Source: an uncultured bacterium
GTDB taxonomy: Bacteria; Hydrogenedentota; Hydrogenedentia; Hydrogenedentales; JAEUWI01
Assembly: GCA_937895305.1 (NCBI GenBank)
Contig: CALAXS010000438.1
Location: 1-12,044 of the forward strand
Direction of reading: 5' to 3'
DNA length: 12,044 bases
Position 1 is the first letter of the stretch; every line of letters begins with the position of its first letter. The notes under the pieces were generated by a model. The model searched no databases, was not told where the DNA came from, and saw only the letters and a list, made by a program, of their open reading frames with translations. A program made the position numbers and the translations under genes. Positions 1-6,583 of this stretch are shown one piece after another.

Positions 1-173
1 ACTTAAAAGTAACACAAAATAACAATAAATACAATAAAAAATAACTACGGAAATGCGAAATAAAGAGCACGGCAAAGCCAGCAATATCACCTGCCAACCC
101 TTTCATACACACCAGATAGTCTGCTATATTTATTTCCAGTAGTTTTTTAGCCCACGCAAACACAGGAGCCCCC
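1..173 (+). promoter_or_regulatory. A-rich leader upstream of ruvB
   Basis: This stretch has no coding signal. The first 60 bases are very A-rich and unlike the GC-rich genes that follow. It should hold the ruvB promoter. The best pair I can find is TTTCAT (101-106) and TATATT (125-130) with an 18-base spacer, which is a poor -35 and a fair -10. A clear ribosome binding site, AGGAG at 164-168, lies 5 bases before the ATG. No end of an upstream gene is visible, so it cannot be told whether ruvB follows ruvA or ruvC. Confidence 0.35.
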
Positions 174-1196
174 ATGGCAAACGACGAAGTCATACAGCCC
201 ACCCCCATGGAAGATGACGGTCTCTACGACGACCAGATTCGACCACAACGGCTCGACGACTTCCCCGGTCAGGAACCCGTCAAAGAAAAACTCGCCATCA
301 CCATCGCTGCGGCCAGACAACGCAACGAACCCCTCGACCACCTCCTCCTTTCCGGCCCCCCCGGACTTGGCAAAACCACCCTCGCCCGAATCCTCGCCAA
401 CGAAATGGGCGTTGACATCAAACAAACCTCCGGCCCCGTCATCGAACGCCAGGCCGACCTCTCCGCCATGCTCACCAGCCTCGAAGAATTCGATGTCCTC
501 TTCATCGACGAAATACACCGCCTCAACCACGCTGTAGAAGAAACCCTCTACTCCGCCATGGAAGACTTCGAAGTCGACATCATGCTTGGAAAAGGGCCAA
601 CCGCCCGCTCCATGAAAATAGGACTTAAGCCCTTCACCCTCATCGGCGCCACCACACGCGCAGGACTCCTCACCCCGCCCCTGCGTGCACGTTTCGGCGA
701 TACCTGCCGCTTCGAGTTCTATAGTCCGGAAGAGCTGGAGGCCATCGTCACCCGCGCAGCACGCATCATAAACGTACCCATAGAACCCGAAGGTGCACTT
801 GAGATTGCTGCACGATCACGGGGTACTGCACGGGTGGCCAACCGCCTCCTCCGCCGCGTCCGCGACTACGCCGAAGTCAAAGGCGACGGCATCATCACCC
901 AGGCCATGGCCGACGCTGCGCTAGACATGCTCCGTATTGATGCGCTTGGCCTCGACGACATGGACCGCCTCATTCTCAATACCATTATAAAAAAATTCGC
1001 AGGTGGTCCCGTGGGCCTCTCTTCCCTCGCCGTTGCAGTGGGTGAAGAACGCCAAACCCTCGAAGAAGTCCACGAACCCTACCTCATACAAGTCGGATTC
1101 ATGAAGCGCACCCCCCAGGGCCGTGTTGCTACTCCATTGGGTTACAAGCACTTAGGCATGGCCCCACCCGAGGCCCCGCAGGCCCATCTTTTCTAA
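174..1196 (+). CDS. ruvB: RuvB, Holliday junction branch-migration helicase
   Basis: RuvB is the hexameric AAA+ motor that, with RuvA, drives branch migration of Holliday junctions in recombination and repair; RuvC then cuts the junction. The 340-residue length is normal for the family. Visible in order: a RuvB-type N-terminus with IRPQRLDDFPGQ (22-33), Walker A GPPGLGKT (61-68), Walker B VLFIDE (108-113), sensor 1 GATTRAG (158-164), the LRARFG arginine-finger segment (170-175), the sensor 2 region GTARVANRLLRR (217-228), and the C-terminal winged-helix DNA-binding domain with GPVGLSSLA (278-286) and the GFMKRTPQGR turn (308-317). The ATG at 174 is chosen for the AGGAG site 5 bases upstream; an internal ATG at 207 is the alternative. 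ruvA and ruvC are not next to it in this window. Codons end mostly in C. Identity is secure. Confidence 0.97.
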   Translation: MANDEVIQPTPMEDDGLYDDQIRPQRLDDFPGQEPVKEKLAITIAAARQRNEPLDHLLLSGPPGLGKTTLARILANEMGVDIKQTSGPVIERQADLSAMLTSLEEFDVLFIDEIHRLNHAVEETLYSAMEDFEVDIMLGKGPTARSMKIGLKPFTLIGATTRAGLLTPPLRARFGDTCRFEFYSPEELEAIVTRAARIINVPIEPEGALEIAARSRGTARVANRLLRRVRDYAEVKGDGIITQAMADAALDMLRIDALGLDDMDRLILNTIIKKFAGGPVGLSSLAVAVGEERQTLEEVHEPYLIQVGFMKRTPQGRVATPLGYKHLGMAPPEAPQAHLF

Positions 1197-1258
1197 TGTA
1201 AGTAAACCCCCTAAATTATTTATTTTTAAGGACTTGCACGTTTTTTTGCATTTTCCTA

Positions 1259-1309
1259 TTGACATTTTAATCAAATGAATGTAAGCTAGCACTTGTATTC
1301 CACAAGGAG
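1259..1309 (+). promoter_or_regulatory. Candidate promoter and RBS of the aminotransferase operon
   Basis: The 121-base ruvB-aminotransferase gap is AT-rich, unlike its surroundings. It contains a perfect -35 box, TTGACA (1259-1264). At a 17-base spacing lies TAAGCT (1282-1287), a weak -10 with three of six matches. A strong ribosome binding site, AAGGAG (1304-1309), sits 8 bases before the ATG at 1318. No operator palindrome or riboswitch fold stands out. The -35 and RBS are direct observations; promoter function is inferred. Confidence 0.4.
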
Positions 1310-1317
1310 CAATCATC

Positions 1318-2793
1318 ATGTCTATTACAGAACAAGCATGCCCTGTATCTCATTGGCCCGATACAGATGAAATTATCGCTAAAAGCAAAAAGCTTATCGC
1401 TGAAGAGCCCTACGGTGTAAACAAGCCAAAAATGGCCGAGTACGATAAATATTTCGAAGAGAAATGCGCCAAGTCCAAAGCTTCCACAGCAGAAGCCATG
1501 GAATACATTCCCGGTGGCGTACAACACAACCTCGCCTTCAACCATCCTTTCCCCCTCGACATCGTCAAGGCCGAAGGTGCCTATCTTTGGGATCTCGATG
1601 GTAACCAATACATCGACTTCCTTCAGGCGGGTGGACCCACCGTACTCGGTAGCAACTACGCACCTGTACGCGAAAAAGTCATCGAAGTCCTCCACAACGC
1701 TGGCCCCGTCACCGGACTCTTCCACGAATACGAACTCAAGCTCGCAAAATTTATTCACGACCACATTCCCTCCATCGACAAATTCCGTATGCTCGGCAGC
1801 GGTACCGAAGCCTGCATGGCCGCCATTCGCGCAGCACGTAACTACACCTCCAAACGCCACATCATCAAAGTCGGTGCTGGCTACCACGGCTGGAGCGACC
1901 AGCTCGTTTGGGGTACACGCATCCCCGGTACCGCCTCCCTCGAAGCCCACGGCATCCCCGACAAATGCCTGGAGGACACCCACGAATTCTACCCCAACAA
2001 CATTGACGGCGAAGGCGGCCTCCGCGAACTTCTCGAAAAGAACAAAGCCAACGGTGGTACTGCAGCCGTTATCGTTGAGCCTTTCGGTCCCGAAAGTGGC
2101 TCACGGCCTTACTACCAGGACTTTAATCAAAAAGTACGCGAACTCTGCGATGAATACGACACCCTCCTCATCTTCGACGAAGTGGTTACCGCATTCCGTC
2201 TTGGCCTCTCCGGGGCGCAAGGCTACTTTGGCGTTACACCCGACCTTACCGTATTCGGTAAATGCGTCGCTGGTGGCTACCCCGCAGCAGGCGGTGTCGG
2301 TGGCCGATGTGAAGTCATGGACACCTTCGCAGGTGGCATCGGCGCTGGCAGCAACCGCACCCTCGTCGGTGGCACTCTCTCCGCCAACCCCATCAGCTGT
2401 GCAGCGGGGTACTACTCCCTCGTGGAAATGGAACGCACCGACGCCCCCCTCAAAGCAGGCCGTGCCGGCGATCGCATCACCGAAGGCCTTAATAAAGTCA
2501 TCAACGAACTCGAACTCCCCTTCTTCGCCTACAACTACGGCTCCATTGTCCACCTTATGACCCATGGGGTTATTCTCGTGGATGTGGACAATCCTGACTT
2601 CATGCGCCAGGTCTTCCTGCGTAAGAAGATTGCCGAAGAAATGGGCGCAGCCTATACTGCCGAAGGCGTCATTACCCTCGCAGGTAGCCGCATCTATACC
2701 TCCATGGCCGATACCGATGATATAATCGACGACGCTGTCAAACGTATTGGACGCGTCCTCGAAAAATGCGAAACCTACGTACTCGATCTATAA
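1318..2793 (+). CDS. Class III PLP aminotransferase / glutamate-1-semialdehyde aminomutase-like
   Basis: This is a fold-type I, pyridoxal-phosphate enzyme of the class III aminotransferase group, closest in pattern to glutamate-1-semialdehyde 2,1-aminomutase (GSAM). Visible motifs: LWDLDGNQYIDF (90-101), the GSGTEA cofactor-phosphate loop (160-165), YHGW (189-192), EPFGP (254-258), FDEVVTAFR with the ring-binding Asp (286-294), the Schiff-base Lys315 in FGKCVAGG, and GGTLSANP (351-358), which matches the GSAM phosphate-binding strand. At 491 residues it is about 60 longer than typical GSAM, mostly from an N-terminal extension before PGGV (65-68). It is first in a tight set with a class II aldolase (36-base gap) and a sugar kinase. 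This points to catabolism of an amino compound, moving or removing an amino group, and not to tetrapyrrole synthesis. No other haem genes are nearby. Family assignment is firm; substrate is unknown. Confidence 0.85.
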   Translation: MSITEQACPVSHWPDTDEIIAKSKKLIAEEPYGVNKPKMAEYDKYFEEKCAKSKASTAEAMEYIPGGVQHNLAFNHPFPLDIVKAEGAYLWDLDGNQYIDFLQAGGPTVLGSNYAPVREKVIEVLHNAGPVTGLFHEYELKLAKFIHDHIPSIDKFRMLGSGTEACMAAIRAARNYTSKRHIIKVGAGYHGWSDQLVWGTRIPGTASLEAHGIPDKCLEDTHEFYPNNIDGEGGLRELLEKNKANGGTAAVIVEPFGPESGSRPYYQDFNQKVRELCDEYDTLLIFDEVVTAFRLGLSGAQGYFGVTPDLTVFGKCVAGGYPAAGGVGGRCEVMDTFAGGIGAGSNRTLVGGTLSANPISCAAGYYSLVEMERTDAPLKAGRAGDRITEGLNKVINELELPFFAYNYGSIVHLMTHGVILVDVDNPDFMRQVFLRKKIAEEMGAAYTAEGVITLAGSRIYTSMADTDDIIDDAVKRIGRVLEKCETYVLDL

Positions 2794-2829
2794 AACTTTA
2801 ACAACGCAGCAACAGGAATCTTCAGACCC

Positions 2830-3531
2830 ATGAGCGATTACACCGAACAAAAAGAAAAAGTGCTCCAGACCGCGCAACGCCTCTCCGAACTCGGCTACTT
2901 CGGTACCAAATCCGGTAGCGCAGGCAACGTGTCCATGCTCATCGAAGGTACCCCCTACGCCGCAGTGACCCCTTCCGGTCTTCCCTATCCCGAAATGGTC
3001 GTGGAAGACATCGCCATCGTCAACATGGAAGGCGATCGCATCGAAGGCGACCGCGAACCCTCGGTCGAAACCGGTATGCACCTGGCCTGTTACAAGAACC
3101 GCAAAGATGTTAACGCCGTTATCCACACCCATCAACTCTATGCCAGTACCTTTGCACTCATCAACCACGACGTCCCTGCACTCTTCGACGAAGTCGTCGT
3201 CGCTATCGGCAATAAAATTGAAATCGTACCTTACGGTCTTTCCGGATCAGACGACCTGCTCAATAATGTAGTTTCCAAGCTCGTGAACCGCTGCCACTGC
3301 TACATCCTCCAGAACCATGGCGCACTCGCTATCGGTAAAAACCTGGACAAGGCATTCACCTACATCGAGCTCATGGAAAAAGTCTGTACCGTATACTCCC
3401 GTGCTCTTGCTACCGGACTGGAAGTCACCACCCTCGACGAAATGCTGTCTACCGCACTACACAGTATCACTACCAGTTCCCAGGACATGGAAATTGCGCG
3501 AAAAGAATCCCTGGAGCAAGCTGCAAACTAA
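2830..3531 (+). CDS. Class II (zinc) aldolase/adducin-family protein
   Basis: This is a metal-dependent aldolase of the L-fuculose-1-phosphate / L-ribulose-5-phosphate epimerase family, expected to cleave or epimerise a phosphorylated ketose or sugar acid. The 233-residue length is typical. Visible motifs: SGSAGNVS (28-35) and TPSG (47-50), which bind substrate phosphate; Glu80 in the EPSVETGMH segment as likely catalytic acid/base; and the zinc histidines His99 and His101 in IHTHQ plus His163 in QNHGALA. The full ligand set argues for an active enzyme. The ATG at 2830 has a modest AGGA site (2814-2817) at a long 12-base spacing; the stop lies 24 bases before the kinase start. Co-operonic with an aminotransferase and an FGGY kinase, it would split the phosphorylated product into triose-phosphate-like and aldehyde fragments. 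The exact substrate cannot be read from the sequence. Confidence 0.85.
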   Translation: MSDYTEQKEKVLQTAQRLSELGYFGTKSGSAGNVSMLIEGTPYAAVTPSGLPYPEMVVEDIAIVNMEGDRIEGDREPSVETGMHLACYKNRKDVNAVIHTHQLYASTFALINHDVPALFDEVVVAIGNKIEIVPYGLSGSDDLLNNVVSKLVNRCHCYILQNHGALAIGKNLDKAFTYIELMEKVCTVYSRALATGLEVTTLDEMLSTALHSITTSSQDMEIARKESLEQAAN

Positions 3532-3555
3532 ACGCAGTTCTGCTAAGCTGTCCAA

Positions 3556-5154
3556 ATGACTATACCCACAAGCGATCCCTACGTCCTCGCCATCGACCTC
3601 GGCACCTCCGGCTGTAAAGCAGCCCTCGTGTCCATCAAAGGCCACGTCGCAGCCTGGGAATTCGAACCCGTAGAAGCCTTCTACGCACCCGGTGGACTCG
3701 CAGAGCAACGGCCCGACGACTGGTGGGACGCCTTCCGTACCACCGCAAAAAAACTCATTCACCAGAACATCGTTCCCAAAGACCAAATCATCGCCATCTG
3801 CTGTAGTACCCAGGGCGAAGGTACCGTTCCTGTAGATCGTGATGGTACTCCTCTCATGAACTGCGTCCTCTGGCAAGATTCTCGCGGGGCCGAAAACCTT
3901 AAATCCATCATCGGTGGCCCCATCAAGGTTGCAGGCTACGACCTCTTCAAACTCATCCGCTACATCAGACTCACAGGGGGCGCGCCCTCCCTCACGGGTA
4001 AAGACCCCGCGTCGCACATGCTCCTCATTCGTGATTCTTTCCCCGAGGTTTACGAAAAGACCTACAAATTCCTCAACGTCCTCGACTACATGAACCTACG
4101 CCTCACCGGACGCTACGTTGCCACCGTCGACTCCATTCTCACCTCCTGGGTCACCGATAACCGCGACCTCAACAACATCCACTACCACGACGGCCTCATT
4201 AAAAACTGCGGTATAGACAAAGACAAGCTCCCGGAAATTATCAAGTGCACCGACACCGTCGGAGAGCTGCTACCGGATGTTGCCACCGAACTCGGGCTTT
4301 CCCCAAAAACAAAAATTATCGCCGGGGCCATCGATACCTCCGCAGCTGCAGTAGGTTCCGGTGCCGTCCGCGACTACGACCCCCACATCTACCTCGGCAC
4401 CTCCTCCTGGATATGTGCCCATGTCCCCTTCAAAAAAACAGACATCTCCACCTCCATGGGTTCCGTGCCCTGCGCACGCCCGGATAAGTATCTCCTCATT
4501 GGACTCCAGGCCACCGCGGGCGGCAACCTCACCTTCCTCAAAGAAAAAGTCCTCTACCACAAAGACGAGCTTCTTCAGGAAGAAAAACTGCCCGACGTCT
4601 ATAAAATAATGGACCGAATTGCAGACCGTGTTCCCGCAGGCTCTAATGGCGTTATCTATACCCCCTGGATTTACGGCGAACGTGCCCCGGTGGAAGATCA
4701 CACTGTGCGTGCGTCTATTTACAATCTTTCTCTGGAGAATAATCGGGGTGACATCATCCGTGCCTACCTCGAAGGCGTGGCGCTCAACACCCGCTGGATG
4801 CTTAATCCCGCAGAAAAATTTCTGGGTCGCAAGGCTGAACATATCCATATTATCGGTGGTGGTGGCTCCTCCGATGTGTGGTGCCAAATCTTCGCCGACG
4901 TTATGAACCGCACCATGCTCCAGCCCAAAGACCCTATTCAGGCCAACGTGCGCGGTGCCGCATTCATGGCCGCCTACGGACTCGGCCACCTAGAATTCGA
5001 CGACATCCCCGACCTCATTGAATACAACGGGCACTACGAACCCAACCCCCAACACACCCGCACCTACGACGACCTGTTCAAAGAATACGTAAACATCTAC
5101 CACGCCAATAAAAAAATATTCAAACGACTCAACCGTACCCGCCCCACCACATAA
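3556..5154 (+). CDS. FGGY-family carbohydrate kinase (xylulokinase-like)
   Basis: This is an ATP-dependent sugar kinase of the FGGY family, two actin-like domains, 532 residues. Visible motifs: phosphate-1 loop DLGTSGCKAALV (14-25); the substrate-side strand CCSTQGEG (82-89); WQDSR (106-110); catalytic Asp260 in AGAIDTSAAAVGSG; phosphate-2 loop GTSS (281-284); TPWIYGERAP (369-378); and the adenosine motif IIGGGGSSD (432-440). Overall pattern resembles xylulokinase, but the QMHG stretch usual in xylulokinases is STQGEG here and WNDGR-like is WQDSR, so the substrate is probably not plain D-xylulose. It is last in the three-gene operon; the ATG at 3556 has no good Shine-Dalgarno and lies 24 bases after the aldolase stop, which suggests translational coupling. 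It likely phosphorylates the ketose that the aldolase then cleaves. Family firm, substrate open. Confidence 0.88.
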   Translation: MTIPTSDPYVLAIDLGTSGCKAALVSIKGHVAAWEFEPVEAFYAPGGLAEQRPDDWWDAFRTTAKKLIHQNIVPKDQIIAICCSTQGEGTVPVDRDGTPLMNCVLWQDSRGAENLKSIIGGPIKVAGYDLFKLIRYIRLTGGAPSLTGKDPASHMLLIRDSFPEVYEKTYKFLNVLDYMNLRLTGRYVATVDSILTSWVTDNRDLNNIHYHDGLIKNCGIDKDKLPEIIKCTDTVGELLPDVATELGLSPKTKIIAGAIDTSAAAVGSGAVRDYDPHIYLGTSSWICAHVPFKKTDISTSMGSVPCARPDKYLLIGLQATAGGNLTFLKEKVLYHKDELLQEEKLPDVYKIMDRIADRVPAGSNGVIYTPWIYGERAPVEDHTVRASIYNLSLENNRGDIIRAYLEGVALNTRWMLNPAEKFLGRKAEHIHIIGGGGSSDVWCQIFADVMNRTMLQPKDPIQANVRGAAFMAAYGLGHLEFDDIPDLIEYNGHYEPNPQHTRTYDDLFKEYVNIYHANKKIFKRLNRTRPTT

Positions 5155-5203
5155 GTTTTTCTCTCCCCCCTTTCGTTTCCCCTCTCCCCTCCCTCTTCTA
5201 TTT
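5155..5203 (+). other. Polypyrimidine tract after the kinase gene
   Basis: Immediately after the kinase stop the + strand is almost pure C/T, with a single G at 5175 and an A at 5200. It continues between and after the two hairpin repeats (5282-5330 and 5411-5425). No coding potential is seen. The purines are therefore on the - strand here, opposite to the purine tracts near 9.7 kb. Confidence 0.7.
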
Positions 5204-5281
5204 CTTTCCCTCGTTCCCAAGCTCTGCTTGGGAATGCATACACCGGGGCTCTGCCCCGGATACCCCTAACACAACATACCT
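5204..5281. repeat. Double-hairpin repeat, copy 1
   Basis: A 78-base element with two perfect hairpins. The first has arms TTCCCAAGC (5214-5222) and GCTTGGGAA (5226-5234) around the loop TCT. The second has arms CCGGGGC (5243-5249) and GCCCCGG (5253-5259), also around TCT. GGAATGCATACA links them, and a conserved tail CCCTAACACAACATACCT follows. Copy 2 starts 127 bases downstream. Such 'GTTCCCA...TGGGAA TGCAT' double stem-loops recur between genes in many environmental bacteria, from memory and not checked. Lying between convergent genes (kinase and trhO), it could act as a bidirectional terminator or mRNA 3'-end stabiliser. Confidence 0.85.
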
Positions 5282-5330
5282 CCTTCCCCTCCCTCTTCGC
5301 GTGATCCTCCCCCTCCTTATTCCTTCTTTA

Positions 5331-5410
5331 CTTTCCCTCGTTCCCAAGCTCCTGCTTGGGAATGCATACACCGAGGCTCCTGCCCCGGATAACCCTAACA
5401 CAACATACCT
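5331..5410. repeat. Double-hairpin repeat, copy 2
   Basis: This 80-base element is nearly identical to the one at 5204-5281. First hairpin: arms TTCCCAAGC (5341-5349) and GCTTGGGAA (5354-5362), loop TCCT. Second: arms CCGAGGC (5371-5377) and GCCCCGG (5382-5388), loop TCCT, with one A-C mismatch in the stem. Against copy 1 it differs by one added C in each of the two loops, the stem substitution, and one base in the tail (ATAACCCT for ATACCCCT). The first stem is fully conserved. Confidence 0.85.
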
Positions 5411-5425
5411 CATTCCCCTCTTCCC

Positions 5426-6397
5426 TCACCCTTTGTGTTCTTTGTGCCCTTCGTGGTGAATCTCCTCCTCCCTGCCCACATGCTTCTCATCCCGCGCTCG
5501 CGCCAGCAACTCCTGCTTATGTCGCTCCTCCCGACCACGACGCAATTCCGGCGTAAGATCCTTCGCACAATAGGGACAACAAATCCCCTCCTCACACAAC
5601 GACGATGCCACCTCCTCAGGACTTAACGGTTCCCGGCACCCCCGACACAAGCTATGCACCCCCGGCGCCAAATCATGATTCACCGCTACCCGTTCATCAA
5701 ACACAAAACACTCCCCCTCCCAACGACTCTCCGCCTCCGGCACCTCCTCAAGATACTTCAATATCCCACCCTCCAGGTGATACACCTCCTCAAAGCCCTG
5801 GTCCAGCATAAACGACGTCGCCTTCTCACAACGGATCCCGCCCGTACAAAACGTCGCTACCCGCTTATGCTTCTTCGGATCCAGATGCTCTGCTACATAC
5901 TTAGGAAATTCACGAAAATCATCCGTCTCCGGATCCAGCGCATTCTTAAACGACCCCAACCGATACTCATACTTGTTACGCGTATCCACCAGTACCACCT
6001 CCGGATCATCAATCAGCGCATTCCAATCCTTCGGCTTCACATAGGTACCCACCACCTTCAACGGATCCGTGCCCGGCACCCCCAACGTCACAATCTCCTT
6101 CTTCAATCGCACCTTCATCCGCAAAAACGGCATCGTATCCGTATACGATTCCTTATGCGATAAATCTGCCAGTCGCACATCCGATTTTAAATGGCCCAGC
6201 ACCTCATCAACGCCCGCACGCGATCCTGCGATGGTCCCATTGATGCCCTCCGTCGCTAATAACAATGACCCCCGCACACCATTGGATTCACAACACGCCA
6301 GCAACGGATCCCGCAGCGTCTCAAAATCATCCAACGGCGCAAACTTATACAACGCCGCCACGACGACACAGGGCATTGCACCCGACTCCTCATTCAT
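5426..6397 (-). CDS. trhO: TrhO, tRNA uridine(34) hydroxylase (rhodanese family)
   Basis: TrhO (formerly YceA/UPF0176) carries out oxygen-dependent 5-hydroxylation of U34 in certain tRNAs, the first step towards cmo5U/mo5U wobble bases. The chosen start gives 323 residues. The N-terminal ferredoxin-like domain shows LLATEGINGTIAG (46-58). The rhodanese domain shows VLVDTRNKYEY (135-145) and the active loop FCTGGIRCEK (183-192) with Cys184. A C-terminal cysteine cluster has CRGC (251-254) and CCPYC (273-277). The ATG at 6397 is preferred because an AAAGGGG site precedes it; the frame is open to 6493 but that extension matches nothing in the family. An ATG at 6376 with GAGGAG upstream is a second possibility. 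The last ten residues, HHEGHKEHKG, are encoded by a dispersed repeat. It lies 186 bases after anmK, possibly in the same transcript. Third codon positions are G-rich. Confidence 0.93.
   Translation of the reverse strand: MNEESGAMPCVVVAALYKFAPLDDFETLRDPLLACCESNGVRGSLLLATEGINGTIAGSRAGVDEVLGHLKSDVRLADLSHKESYTDTMPFLRMKVRLKKEIVTLGVPGTDPLKVVGTYVKPKDWNALIDDPEVVLVDTRNKYEYRLGSFKNALDPETDDFREFPKYVAEHLDPKKHKRVATFCTGGIRCEKATSFMLDQGFEEVYHLEGGILKYLEEVPEAESRWEGECFVFDERVAVNHDLAPGVHSLCRGCREPLSPEEVASSLCEEGICCPYCAKDLTPELRRGREERHKQELLARARDEKHVGREEEIHHEGHKEHKG
5428..5458 (-). repeat. CACGAAG/CACAAAG-type dispersed repeat inside the trhO 3' end
   Basis: Read on the - strand, this is CACCACGAAGGGCACAAAG followed by AACACAAAGGGT. 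It belongs to a loose class of short repeats (variations on CACGAAG, CACAAAG, CACAGAG) that I recall as common between genes in environmental bacterial genomes. Here it is in frame with trhO and encodes its final ten residues. The stop codon follows at 5426-5428. Related sequences occur at 9684-9697 and 9718-9889 in this window. Confidence 0.65.
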
Positions 6398-6583
6398 GAA
6401 AAAACCCCTTTCAAAAAATGCTGGATTGAAGACATCACACCACAAGAATAAATCGCAATCCATCTGCGAACCCGCTAGAAAATACGCCCCCAATTATCCG
6501 TATTTTAACGAATGTTTTCGTTTTTTTGCGAATTTTGCCCGAAAAACCCCCAAAACATACTGCGAATACTAATAATACTTCGA
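6398..6583 (-). other. anmK-trhO intergenic region
   Basis: A 186-base gap, AT-rich around 6481-6580, with the trhO ribosome binding site at its left end (AAAGGGG on the - strand). On the - strand a GATAAT -10-like hexamer is present near 6495, but no matching -35 lies upstream of it. No rho-independent terminator is evident, so read-through from anmK is possible. No RNA gene or further ORF is supported. Confidence 0.4.

Noticed and set aside
1235..1250. Possible sigma-54 promoter, TTGCACG...TTGCA, before the aminotransferase operon
   Set aside because: The -24 element lacks the GG pair and the spacing to TTGCA is one base too long; no enhancer-binding protein gene or upstream activator site is seen.
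1197..1258. Rho-independent terminator after ruvB
   Set aside because: There are T-rich stretches, but the only self-complementary strings (TGCA) are too short to form a stable stem.
1267..1983. Long open frame on the - strand (238 codons)
   Set aside because: It is the antisense of the aminotransferase gene, which has full family motifs. The antisense frame has no recognisable domain and arises from biased codon use.
3119..3127. Exact DnaA box TTATCCACA
   Set aside because: It encodes the zinc-site residues Val-Ile-His-Thr of the aldolase; a chance match in coding sequence.
4270..4989. Long open frame on the - strand (239 codons)
   Set aside because: Antisense of the FGGY kinase; no start signal and no family motifs.
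5204..5410. Possible CRISPR array or tandem mobile element
   Set aside because: Only two copies, repeat units of about 80 bases with internal hairpins, and a C/T-rich filler instead of unique spacers; no cas or transposase gene.
5654..6163. Arg/His/Leu-rich open frame on the + strand (169 codons)
   Set aside because: Antisense shadow of trhO in a C-rich region; amino-acid composition is not protein-like.
6398..6493. trhO start at 6493
   Set aside because: The extra 32 residues are absent from the family as I know it, and the ATG at 6397 has a better Shine-Dalgarno site.
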